Below are positions 46,062 to 54,040 of a stretch of 64,000 bases of DNA, one piece after another (position 1 is the stretch's first letter; every line of letters begins with the position of its first letter). A program made the translations under genes and the position numbers. The stretch is from Larkinella arboricola (GTDB taxonomy: Bacteria > Bacteroidota > Bacteroidia > Cytophagales > Spirosomataceae): contig NZ_QLMC01000003.1 in NCBI RefSeq assembly GCF_003259745.1, positions 372,001 through 436,000 on the forward strand. The letters are read 5' to 3'. The notes beneath the pieces are model-generated. The model searched no databases and was not told where the DNA came from. It saw nothing but the letters and a program-made list of their open reading frames with translations.

Positions 46062-46267
46062 AAATCCCTGAAACGTTGAAATCCCCGCAGCATGCGGAAG
46101 GCTCCGTAAATTAATAAGATAGCTGCAAAGATATACCGCAGTGCGCCCGAAGGAAGCATTCCAAAAGACTGAGAGGAGGCAATCAAAAAGATGCCTCCTC
46201 CCATATAAGCCAGCCCCATAAAAATATTAAGATACCGACTTAGCAGGCCTGAAGTGGGTTGTCTCAT
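46058..46267 (-). CDS. Small two-helix membrane protein
   Basis: The 69-residue protein has two hydrophobic segments (about 13-33 and 42-60) and a basic tail (RMLRGFQRFRDL). Its stop overlaps the start of the PstS-like gene by four bases and it begins 8 bases after the tonB stop, so it is translationally embedded in the operon. I do not recognise a named family. It may be an accessory part of the ExbBD-TonB complex. Confidence 0.72.
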   Translation of the reverse strand: MRQPTSGLLSRYLNIFMGLAYMGGGIFLIASSQSFGMLPSGALRYIFAAILLIYGAFRMLRGFQRFRDL

Positions 46268-46275
46268 ATCGACAA

Positions 46276-47106
46276 TTACTCCAACTGGAAGTTGATTGGC
46301 AAGTTGTATTTAACCCGCACCGGACGACCCGACTGTTTACCCGGTCTCCATTTGGGCATGGCTTTTACAACGCGCATGGCTTCTTCATCCGTACCGAAGC
46401 CCAGTCCTTTCAGAACCGTTACGTCCTGAATACTGCCATCGGTATTTACAACGAAGCTAACAAATACCCGGCCGGACACGTTAGCCCGTGAAGCTGCGGG
46501 TGGGTAACGAATGTTCTTGCTAAGGAATTGGCCCAGCGCCGACATCCCACCCGGGAATTCCGGATTTTGTTCAACTACGGTAAAGATTTGCTCTTCTTTC
46601 GGAGCCGCTTCCACTGCCGCTTCCACTTTCGTCGGGCCAGCAGTTTCTTCGGGTGCCACAATTACTTCTTCAGCGTTGGGGTCACCTTCCTGGGTTTTTT
46701 CGGCGGCTACGGCCTCCTTCAGTTCTTCAACTGTCGGCGGAGGTGTTTCTTCCGGTACTTCTTCATCCGGTTTTACTTCCGGCGGAAGGAATTTTACCGT
46801 GTTCACCTTCGGCATTTCAACCGGCGGTGGTGGCGGTGGCGGTGGTTCATTCGGATCGATTGGCGGTGGTGGTATCTTCATCAGGTCCACTTCAACCATT
46901 GCCTGCTCCTGTTCTTCAGGAGTTAAGACGTTAATGATGGTCGGGGTAGCCATTGCCACAAGAAACAACGCCGAGCCGATAATCAGCGAGCGGTAGATTG
47001 TCTTGGAATAGCCCTTCCGTAATGAATACGCACCATATGCCTTATTGCGTTCTGCGAACACAATATCGTCAAGCGTTGGCGCAGATGCTGCCGTTACTTC
47101 TGCCAT
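46276..47106 (-). CDS. tonB: TonB energy-transducing protein
   Basis: The 276-residue protein has the Bacteroidota-type N-terminus (LDDIVFAERNKAYGAYSLRKGY), one membrane helix near residues 39-60 and a proline-rich periplasmic spacer (PPPPIDPNEPPPPPPPP, about 76-92). The C-terminal TonB domain (about 190-276) has YPPAASRANVSGRVFVSFVV, and it ends VKYNLPINFQLE. It passes proton-motive energy from ExbBD to outer-membrane receptors such as SusC proteins. Confidence 0.93.
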   Translation of the reverse strand: MAEVTAASAPTLDDIVFAERNKAYGAYSLRKGYSKTIYRSLIIGSALFLVAMATPTIINVLTPEEQEQAMVEVDLMKIPPPPIDPNEPPPPPPPPVEMPKVNTVKFLPPEVKPDEEVPEETPPPTVEELKEAVAAEKTQEGDPNAEEVIVAPEETAGPTKVEAAVEAAPKEEQIFTVVEQNPEFPGGMSALGQFLSKNIRYPPAASRANVSGRVFVSFVVNTDGSIQDVTVLKGLGFGTDEEAMRVVKAMPKWRPGKQSGRPVRVKYNLPINFQLE

Positions 47107-47144
47107 GGTGATTTAAATTAGTTAAATAGCCTTTACAAGCTTGA

Positions 47145-47672
47145 TTACTTCAGTTTGTCGGCAATCAGTTTCTCCTCATCCGGAGTAAGCTGATCAACCA
47201 GTGCATAACGCTTTGACTTTGTTATTGCCATTTCATCCAGAATATCTACCATATTTCTATACGTAGATTTTGGAGTTGGCTTGATAACGACAACAAAATC
47301 GGCCCCAATTTTGGCTCTGGCATCCAGGATTGCCTGCCGCAGTTGCTGCCCATAACGAACAGTTTCCAGCTTCGGATCCTCATTGGCTGCCTTTCCGGCA
47401 ATGTAGTGCACTTCGTTATTCTGTCCCAGGAACAGCGTCATTACTTTCGAAGCCTTAATAGGCTCCGTCTCGACTTTTTCGGTCTTGTCCGGCACGTTAA
47501 GCGTCATCGAAGACGGCTTGTTCAAGGTGGTAGCAAGAATAAAAAAGGTAATTAGCAGAAAGCCCAAATCTACCATCGGGGTCATATCGACCCGCGTAGA
47601 CATTTTTTTACCGCGGACTTTACCACCACCTTTATGCTTACCACCACCCCCACCGGTGTCGATATTTGCCAT
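47145..47672 (-). CDS. exbD: ExbD-family biopolymer transport protein, copy 2
   Basis: The 175-residue protein has a glycine/lysine-rich start, one membrane helix with the conserved aspartate (RVDMTPMVDLGFLLITFFILATTL, near 27-50; D is the proton-carrying residue), and a periplasmic ExbD domain. The two ExbD-type genes in this operon differ in sequence, suggesting a heteromeric or specialised stator. Confidence 0.92.
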   Translation of the reverse strand: MANIDTGGGGGKHKGGGKVRGKKMSTRVDMTPMVDLGFLLITFFILATTLNKPSSMTLNVPDKTEKVETEPIKASKVMTLFLGQNNEVHYIAGKAANEDPKLETVRYGQQLRQAILDARAKIGADFVVVIKPTPKSTYRNMVDILDEMAITKSKRYALVDQLTPDEEKLIADKLK

Positions 47673-47724
47673 CTTTTACAAGTTTAAGGCGATGAATCGC
47701 GTGAGTTATGGTTCTAATACTCTA

Positions 47725-48351
47725 TTAATCGTTCGTCCAACCGGCTGGTGGAGCTTCGGTACCTGTAATCAGGTTGAACTTGTTGATGTTCTGCGATTGC
47801 AGGGAACTCAACACGTTTTTGAAGCTAGGAAATTTAGCCAGGTTATCGCCTTTCACAGCAATCCGCAGTTTGCTGTTTGCTTTACGAGCGTTGAATACCC
47901 ATTGAGCCAACTGGTTAGTCTGTAGATTAGCCGTTGAGTCAACCGGAATTCCTGGTTGCTTAATTTGCTTTTGTTGTTCAGGTCTTAAAGCCAGATAAGA
48001 TTTTAACTGGTTAACCGGCATTCCAAAGTTTGGAAGCAGACCGAACGATTTCTTTTCCCGATCCGAGAAAGAAATACCGTAGACTTCTCCGATGTTTTCG
48101 AGCATGGCCCGACGGTGCTCCTGGTTATCAATCCCGAAGAATACCTGACCATTTTTGTCTAAGCTGATGGTCATGATATCTGTATCCGGGACTTTGATAC
48201 CGGAGATAGACGTTGGCGTTTCAATGGCGGCTGCTTCGTTTTGTCTGAACTGAGCCGTCATGATAAAGAAGCTCAGAAGCATGAACGCCATGTCACACAT
48301 TGCCGTCATATCCGTCGTCGGTGCCGAACGTTTTGGCTTTACTATTGGCAT
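47725..48351 (-). CDS. exbD: ExbD-family biopolymer transport protein, copy 1
   Basis: The 208-residue protein has the membrane helix with conserved aspartate (TTDMTAMCDMAFMLLSFFIMTAQF, about 12-35) and a longer periplasmic domain than copy 2. It lies between exbB and the second exbD with short spacers (44 and 52 bases). Confidence 0.92.
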   Translation of the reverse strand: MPIVKPKRSAPTTDMTAMCDMAFMLLSFFIMTAQFRQNEAAAIETPTSISGIKVPDTDIMTISLDKNGQVFFGIDNQEHRRAMLENIGEVYGISFSDREKKSFGLLPNFGMPVNQLKSYLALRPEQQKQIKQPGIPVDSTANLQTNQLAQWVFNARKANSKLRIAVKGDNLAKFPSFKNVLSSLQSQNINKFNLITGTEAPPAGWTND

Positions 48352-48395
48352 ATCTAATTACGTTTTATATATAAACGTTAAGCCACTCAGAAAAA

Positions 48396-49229
48396 TTAGT
48401 TGTGAGCAGCAAAGTTTTGCTGGATGCTCAAACCGATTTCGTCGATGTTGTAGGTTAATTCGTCAATACGGCTGGTGAAGTAGCTATACATGATGGTGGC
48501 AACAGCCGCCGTACCGATACCGATAGCGGTATTTACAAGGGCCTCAGAGATACCTGTTGAAAGAGCCGCCGTATCCGGTTGACCAGACGTACCCATGGCG
48601 CTAAAGGCACGGATCATACCCAATACCGTTCCCAACAGAGCGATAAGCGTTGATACAGAAGCCAGCGTGGCAATGATGGTCAGGTTTTTCTCCAGCATTG
48701 GCAGTTCAAGCGTCGTTGCTTCTTCTACTTCTTTTTGCAGAGCAACCAATTTCTGTTCTTTTGTCAGTTCGGCATCCGATCTCAGTTGTTGGTATTTCAG
48801 CAGGGCCGTTTTCACAACGTTTCCAACTGAACCTTTTTGACGGTCGCACTCTTTGATAGCGCCTTCTACATCGTTACGGTCGAGCATGCCTTTTACTTTC
48901 CGAACAAATTCATCAATCGAACCTGAACCATTGGCACGGCCGATCGTAATAAAACGTTCAATTGAGAAAACCAGCACAATTAAGAAACAGGTAAAAAGAA
49001 GAGGTACAATAGGCCCGCCTTTGTAAACAACGCCGAAGTAATCACCTTCCAGGGGCAGGTTTTCGTTGCTACCACCTACAAAGTGACTTCCATCGCCGAA
49101 TATGAACATGTACACGGCTACGGCAATCGCAAACAAAATAGGAATGACAAACACCGGATTCAGACCGCTCGACTTTTTCTTGGGAGCTGCTGCTTTAGCT
49201 GGTGCTGGAGTTGGAGATTGTGTTTTCAT
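48396..49229 (-). CDS. exbB: ExbB/TolQ/MotA-family proton channel protein
   Basis: The 277-residue protein has an extended N-terminus with a first helix (VFVIPILFAIAVAVYMFIF), a second helix near FTCFLIVLVFSIERFITIG, and the conserved MotA/TolQ/ExbB core (ATLASVSTLIALLGTVLGMIRAF, GISEALVNTAIGIGTAAVATIMYSYF). It forms the proton-conducting pentamer that drives TonB. It is the first gene of the operon, preceded by a long AT-rich leader with a candidate promoter. Confidence 0.94.
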   Translation of the reverse strand: MKTQSPTPAPAKAAAPKKKSSGLNPVFVIPILFAIAVAVYMFIFGDGSHFVGGSNENLPLEGDYFGVVYKGGPIVPLLFTCFLIVLVFSIERFITIGRANGSGSIDEFVRKVKGMLDRNDVEGAIKECDRQKGSVGNVVKTALLKYQQLRSDAELTKEQKLVALQKEVEEATTLELPMLEKNLTIIATLASVSTLIALLGTVLGMIRAFSAMGTSGQPDTAALSTGISEALVNTAIGIGTAAVATIMYSYFTSRIDELTYNIDEIGLSIQQNFAAHN

Positions 49230-49773
49230 TAGACTAACTGTAGGGTTAAATTGAAACTGGTTTTTTGTGTAAAGAAAACGAAAATTTCAAATTGAAACGT
49301 TTTAGTAGAATAAAATTTCGGACGACTTTTCTTGAAGCCTATTACAAAAGTATCAATTTTCTATCTGAATTTATACAAGCGGTCAGGTCATTTTTTTGTT
49401 AAAACGAGAAAATATGCTACGTTTTTTATATTTTTCTAAGGTAAACGGCCATAAAACAAGTTTATAAAAATTTTATAACTATTTCTTTTACACGCTATTA
49501 TGCAGAATAATATTTGTTGCTATAAAAATTAGTTTTTGCACAGATATCTAAGAAAATTTTATATAAATAGTAACACGAAAAGCTTAAAAAGCCGTCTTTT
49601 TTTTGTTTTACGGATGATGAACGGTTACTGAAATTTTAGGAAAATAAATTTGCAAACCGGCAACCGGAAGCGCCGTTTCGCGGAGCCTGGTTTCATGGAG
49701 TGGTTTAGCGCCCCGCCAGACGATTCTCATGCCTATGGAGGAGGTATAAACTACCGGCAAACTGAACGCTGTT
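49230..49773. other. 544-base non-coding spacer between exbB and the MFS gene
   Basis: The part from 49230 to about 49645 is strongly AT-rich and contains the exbB promoter. The remaining 120 bases up to 49773 are much richer in G+C and hold a weak plus-strand open frame, but nothing recognisable. A TAAATTTG at 49645-49652 on the plus strand could be a -7 element for an unrecognised transcript. No hairpin terminator for the MFS gene was seen here. Confidence 0.6.
49345..49378 (-). promoter_or_regulatory. Predicted promoter of the exbB-tonB operon
   Basis: On the minus strand TTG (49378-49376) is followed after 23 bases by TACTTTTG (49352-49345), fitting the Bacteroidota pattern. The leader to the exbB ATG would be about 112 bases and is AT-rich. 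Confidence 0.45.
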
Positions 49774-50946
49774 TTATTTCCTCCAGCTACTCAGCAGAAA
49801 CAGAAAAGAGAGCGTTGAGAAAGCCGCGATAATGACAAAGGCCAGCGAAAACCGATCACTTTGGTTGTTGTATACAGACGCCGACAAATAAGCACCCAGC
49901 CCGATACCGGCCTCTAGCGCAATGTACATGGTTGCCAGAGCCCGCCCCCGATTGCCAGAATCACTCAAGTCAACCGTCCAGGCCTGGGCCGTTGGCGAAT
50001 ACATGCCGGATGCAATTCCAAAGACCACTCCAGCCAGCAAAAAAGAAAGCGTGGACGTGCTGAACGCCAGCAGAAGCATGGCAACTGTGATAATCAGCGA
50101 CGCAATCCGCAATACCGGGCGACGACCGTGCTGATCAGAAACCTTTCCGGCCAGAAAGCGAATTGCCAGTGACGAAACGGTGAAAACCGTAAAAAATAAT
50201 CCCTTATTCCCCACATGCAGCGCTTCGCTGTAATCAGGCGCCAGCGTAATGACGGCCCCAAAGCTAAAGGAGTTAAGGAACGTTACCAGCGACGGCGCAA
50301 ACACCGCCGGTTCGAACACATCCCGGCGCGAAATGCGCAATAAACTCCACCGAAACGGCACCCGCTCGGCCAGCGTTTCTTTCATGTTCAGCAAAATCAT
50401 AATCGATAGCAGGGCCAGCGTGGAAGAGGTATAAAATAACGGATTTAAGCCGAACGTCGAAGTGAGCCAGCTTCCCAGCGCCGGGCCAAAAGCCATTCCG
50501 ACGCTACCGCTTAATCCGAGTACGCCCATCGCTTCGCCCCGGCGTTCATCGGGTACAATGTCGGCTACGTAAGCCGATGTGCCGGTTGGTTTAAAGCCGG
50601 TCGAAAAGCCGTGTACCAACCGCAGTAACAACAAAGCCGCAATACCGTTAAGCCCGGCCCACCCGACCATAGGGTATAAAAAACCGCAGACAAAGCACAC
50701 CAGCGAACCCAACGCCATAACCGGCACCCGGCCAATGGTGTCCGTCAGCCGGCCGCTGAACGGTCTGGACAAACCGGCTGTCAACGTAAATAAGCTGATA
50801 ATATACCCTTTATATTCGGCGCCACCCAGGCTGGTTAAATACCCCGGCAGTTCCGGAATCAGCATGTTAAAGCTGGCGAAGAAGAGAAACGAACTTAAAC
50901 AAAGAAGAAAAAAAGCAGTGGTATAAATCGTACGCGGCTGTTCCAT
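49774..50946 (-). CDS. Major facilitator superfamily transporter
   Basis: The 390-residue protein has about 12 hydrophobic helices and the MFS motif A-like SRPFSGRLTDTIGRVPVMALG between helices 2 and 3, with a second copy RFLAGKVSDQHGRRPVLRIA between 8 and 9. GLSGSVGMAFGPALGSWL resembles motif C of drug/H+ antiporters, so efflux is likely. The ATG at 50946 was chosen over a TTG two codons upstream. TATTTTTG ends 3 bases before that ATG. Confidence 0.9.
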   Translation of the reverse strand: MEQPRTIYTTAFFLLCLSSFLFFASFNMLIPELPGYLTSLGGAEYKGYIISLFTLTAGLSRPFSGRLTDTIGRVPVMALGSLVCFVCGFLYPMVGWAGLNGIAALLLLRLVHGFSTGFKPTGTSAYVADIVPDERRGEAMGVLGLSGSVGMAFGPALGSWLTSTFGLNPLFYTSSTLALLSIMILLNMKETLAERVPFRWSLLRISRRDVFEPAVFAPSLVTFLNSFSFGAVITLAPDYSEALHVGNKGLFFTVFTVSSLAIRFLAGKVSDQHGRRPVLRIASLIITVAMLLLAFSTSTLSFLLAGVVFGIASGMYSPTAQAWTVDLSDSGNRGRALATMYIALEAGIGLGAYLSASVYNNQSDRFSLAFVIIAAFSTLSFLFLLSSWRK

Positions 50947-50964
50947 CCGCAAAAATAAAATAAA

Positions 50965-50993
50965 AAAGCTACCTCCGAATCAGAAGTAGCTTT
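50965..50993 (-). terminator. Intrinsic terminator after the small exported protein gene
   Basis: On the minus strand an 8-bp stem (50986-50993 with 50965-50972) is followed by a T-rich run. It lies about 50 bases beyond the stop at 51042 and just before the MFS start. Confidence 0.75.
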
Positions 50994-51041
50994 CCTGCGC
51001 TTTCTTAACCTAAACTAATCCTACAGATCGTAAAAATCTTT

Positions 51042-51413
51042 CTATTTCATTGAAATCAGACGGGTTGGCTCCTGCACCGGCGTACCGATGTTAATCCGTT
51101 TTTTAACGCTGCCCTCCGACGAAATAAATTCCAGTTCATACTGGCCATCCGCTAATGCGCTAACGTCCAGTTTTGTGACAAACTTGCTCTGGCTCTTTCC
51201 GATAAACTTATTAAAGTATACGTCACCTTGCTTGCGAAGGACTACTGTTACCGATGAAGAAGTGGATTTTTCAACGGCCACCCAGATTTTATTTTCACGG
51301 GTTACAAACGTGTTTGTCTCAAACGAGCGGGATTTGGGCGTATTCGGGGTGGCCGTTGCGATGTTGGCGCTCAGTAACGTAGTGAAGAGTAGAGTTCCCA
51401 ATAAGAATTTCAT
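51042..51413 (-). CDS. Small exported beta-sandwich protein, unknown function
   Basis: From the ATG at 51413 the product has 123 residues: a signal peptide (KFLLGTLLFTTLLSANIATA) and a domain with strand pattern IWVAVEKSTSSSVTVVLRK, VTKLDVSALADGQYELEFIS and VKKRINIG. This resembles the fold of T9SS sorting domains or short Ig-like modules. Similar small exported proteins occur in several copies in Spirosoma-type genomes, as far as I recall. The frame extends 29 codons upstream, but that part is low-complexity Asn/Lys and would hide the signal peptide. Confidence 0.72.
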   Translation of the reverse strand: MKFLLGTLLFTTLLSANIATATPNTPKSRSFETNTFVTRENKIWVAVEKSTSSSVTVVLRKQGDVYFNKFIGKSQSKFVTKLDVSALADGQYELEFISSEGSVKKRINIGTPVQEPTRLISMK

Positions 51414-51700
51414 GGATGTTCGTATTTGTTGTTTGTTGTTCTTTCTGTTGTTGCTGTTCTGCTTATTAGCTGCCAATTGCTGTGCCAATAAATTAAACAA
51501 TTGATAATCAGTAATTAACTTTTATACCTCTTTCCAAAAGTGTACGAACCCGGACAACTTCTGTCCGTAAGCGAACAATAAGGACACCGTTTTGGATCTT
51601 CTGGAACTGCTAAATTGAATCCCCCGGCAAACGGGTAGAAGTCTCCAATTATTTCCTTCTTCCGTCTAAATTCTAAACCATCTCTTGGTTCCTGAATACT

Positions 51701-52654
51701 ATGATGAAACAAGTCTTTTTACCAGCCGTTGCGGTGGCATTGCTCAGTCTGGCGACAGTGTCGTTCGGGCAGCAGATTTCCCGCGAAGAATTGATCTTTC
51801 TGACGCCCGAATGGAAAGGCGAACGCTTCCCCGACGGACGCCCTAAAGTACCGGATGCCCTACTAAAACGCATGAAACTGGTGACCCACGAAGAAGCCTG
51901 GGCCACCATGAAAGGGTCGAACTACAAGTACCAGTATGCCGAAGGCTGGCAAACCATCAACCCCGACAGCGTACTGGTGGGCCGGGCACTCACGGCCACG
52001 TTCATGCCCGGGCGGCCCGACGTTCACCGCGTGACCGATAAGAAAGGCCACGAAAAAGATGGACGCGTGAAATCACAAAACGCCTGGCCCATTGATATGC
52101 TGGTGAAAGGCGATGTGTACGTGGTCGACCAGTTTGGTATGCACGAAGACGGTCCCACCATTGGCGACAACCTCGGCAACTCAATTTACGCCAAAACCGG
52201 CAACGGCATTGTCTACGAAGGCGCTATCCGCGACATTGCGGGTCTGAAAGAAATTGGCGGTTTTACATCCTACTTCCGCAGCTACCACCCCTCCCACCAC
52301 CTCAACAACCCCGACGGCGAACTGAACACCACGCTGGTCGGCATCAACCGCCCGACGCGCATCGGCAAAGTGATGGTGATGCCCGGCGATGTGGTGCTGG
52401 GCCGCGACGGGGCCGTTACCTTCATTCCTCCACACCTGGTTGAGAAGGTTGTGAAAACCTCCGAAATCGTGCGGCTGCGAGATATGTTCGGCCACCAGCG
52501 GCTGCGCGAGCAGAAATACACCCCCGGCCAGATCGACAACCGCTGGTCGCCCGAGATCGAAAAAGACTTCTCGCAGTGGCTCAACGCGCACATTAGTGAG
52601 TTACCCGTTCCGAAAGAACAGATTCAGGATTATCTGAAAACCCGCACTTGGTAA
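51701..52654 (+). CDS. Exported RraA/HMG-aldolase-family protein
   Basis: The 317-residue protein starts with a Sec signal peptide (MKQVFLPAVAVALLSLATVSFGQQ). It contains the RraA-like fold: VGRALTATFMPGRPD (93-107), DMLVKGDVYVVDQFG, GDNLGNSIYAKTGNGIVYEG (155-174) followed by the Arg-Asp pair R177-D178, then VMVMPGDVVLGRDGAVTFIP. The G-D-N and R-D residues are those used for divalent metal and substrate in 4-hydroxy-4-methyl-2-oxoglutarate aldolases, so an aldolase or decarboxylase on a keto-acid is more likely than the RNase E regulator role. Export is unusual for the family. It leads the uronate cluster. Confidence 0.85.
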   Translation: MMKQVFLPAVAVALLSLATVSFGQQISREELIFLTPEWKGERFPDGRPKVPDALLKRMKLVTHEEAWATMKGSNYKYQYAEGWQTINPDSVLVGRALTATFMPGRPDVHRVTDKKGHEKDGRVKSQNAWPIDMLVKGDVYVVDQFGMHEDGPTIGDNLGNSIYAKTGNGIVYEGAIRDIAGLKEIGGFTSYFRSYHPSHHLNNPDGELNTTLVGINRPTRIGKVMVMPGDVVLGRDGAVTFIPPHLVEKVVKTSEIVRLRDMFGHQRLREQKYTPGQIDNRWSPEIEKDFSQWLNAHISELPVPKEQIQDYLKTRTW

Positions 52655-52663
52655 TGAGTTAGT

Positions 52664-52743
52664 ACACAGGGTTAATCAGAGAACATCAGAGGTAATCAGG
52701 GACTCCTCCGATAAACTCTGATATCCTCTGATTAACCCTGTGT
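52664..52743. repeat. Intergenic nested inverted repeat between rraA-like and dehydratase genes
   Basis: An 18-bp perfect outer stem (52664-52681 with 52726-52743) encloses a 7-bp inner stem (52685-52691 with 52716-52722). The word ATCAGAG/CTCTGAT recurs through both. A 17-base segment at 52714-52730 is repeated with two changes at 56760-56776 in the next such element. No T-tract follows. Confidence 0.75.
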
Positions 52744-52768
52744 CATAACCTCACAAACTTCCAATCTC

Positions 52769-54037
52769 ATGACCTCACGAAGATCTTTTCTCACTAAAAG
52801 CGCCATCGCCAGCGTCTTTGCCGCCACCTCCAGTTTCGGTGCCCCCTTAGAAACCGCCGTCGAACGAGCACCCCTCTCCTCCGCACCGTCCGACCTAAAA
52901 ATCACCGACATCAAGTGCGGCTACATTCGCAACGGGCACAGCCTTTTCGTCAAGATTCATACCAACCAGGGTATCTGGGGCTGCGGGGAAGCCGTGGATG
53001 CCACGCCCGGCACCTACCACCTGGTGAAGATGATGGCCCAGCGCATCAAAGGCAAAAGCCCGCTGAACGTCAACCGCTTATTCGAAGACATTCGGCGCTC
53101 CGGTTTTTTTGAAGGCGCGCAGGCCGGCATGTATATCGCCGTGCTGTCCGCCGTTGAAACCGGTTTGTGGGATCTGGTCGGTAAAGCCCTCGGTTTGCCG
53201 GTTTATCAGTTGCTGGGTGGCAAATACCGCGACCGAATCCGGGTCTACTGCGACACGGGCACCTACCGCGATACCGACAAAAGCACGAACAATTTTGCCC
53301 AAAGCGCGAAGGAAGCCGTTCAGATGGGTTTTACGGCGGTGAAGTACGACATCGACGAATGGAACGATCCGGCCAAGTATGACCGCTACAACTGGACGGC
53401 CAGCCCCGGCGAACTGGAGCGGATGTACAACCAGATTGCCGCCGTGCGGAAAGCCGTGGGTCCCAAAATTGATATTTGCGTCGATATGCACGGACGGTAT
53501 GACATGACAACGGGCAAACGGGTGGCCAAGATGATGGAACCGCTGAACCTGATGTTCCTGGAAGAACCCATTCCGGCCGAAAACGTGGAAGCATACAAGA
53601 TCATTTCTGAATCGACCAGCACGCCCATCTGCGCGGGTGAAAACCATTACCTGGCCTACGGTTTTCGACGGATGCTGGAAATCGGTGCGGTGGACATCAT
53701 TATGCCGGATTTGCAGAAAGCCGGTGGTCTGGGCGAAGGACAACGCATTGCCAACCTCGCTAACCTCTATTACGTGCCGTTTGCTCCGCACATGGTGGCG
53801 TCGTACCTGGGCGCAATGGCGTCCAGCCACGTCTGCGCGTCGGTCCCGAACTTCATGATTCTGGAGTGGCAGATTTATTTCCACGAAGACCCGATGTTCA
53901 AGGAAATCGTCACCTTCGACGGCCCGATGGTCAAAGATGGCTTTATTCCGCTCTCCGAAAAACCGGGGATTGGCGTCGAGATCAACGAAGAAGGCATGAA
54001 AAAATATGCCCCCAAAGACGTTCCCTTCTTTGTGTAG
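52769..54037 (+). CDS. Tat-exported acid-sugar dehydratase-like enolase-superfamily protein
   Basis: The 422-residue protein starts with a Tat leader (SRRSFLTKSAIAS). The enolase-superfamily barrel shows metal ligands D239 in ICVDMHGRYD, the Glu pair 265-266 in LEEPIP, and E291 in CAGENHY, with H241 and H341 (APHMVAS) as acid/base candidates. This H-x-x and D-M-H-G-R pattern is that of mannonate/galactonate-type dehydratases. It would convert an aldonate to a 2-keto-3-deoxy acid outside the cytosol. Three bases separate it from the CE15 gene. Confidence 0.87.
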   Translation: MTSRRSFLTKSAIASVFAATSSFGAPLETAVERAPLSSAPSDLKITDIKCGYIRNGHSLFVKIHTNQGIWGCGEAVDATPGTYHLVKMMAQRIKGKSPLNVNRLFEDIRRSGFFEGAQAGMYIAVLSAVETGLWDLVGKALGLPVYQLLGGKYRDRIRVYCDTGTYRDTDKSTNNFAQSAKEAVQMGFTAVKYDIDEWNDPAKYDRYNWTASPGELERMYNQIAAVRKAVGPKIDICVDMHGRYDMTTGKRVAKMMEPLNLMFLEEPIPAENVEAYKIISESTSTPICAGENHYLAYGFRRMLEIGAVDIIMPDLQKAGGLGEGQRIANLANLYYVPFAPHMVASYLGAMASSHVCASVPNFMILEWQIYFHEDPMFKEIVTFDGPMVKDGFIPLSEKPGIGVEINEEGMKKYAPKDVPFFV

Positions 54038-54040
54038 ACC

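Noticed and set aside
49650-49832. Plus-strand 60-codon frame before the MFS gene, preceded by TAAATTTG
   Set aside because: It starts at TTG, overlaps the 3' end of the MFS gene on the other strand and has no family features; kept only as a remark on the spacer.
53078-53884. Long minus-strand open frame of 268 codons
   Set aside because: It is fully antisense to the dehydratase gene, lacks any recognisable motif and reflects codon bias of the real gene. Similar long shadows occur opposite uxuA, GH67 and the MLE-type gene.
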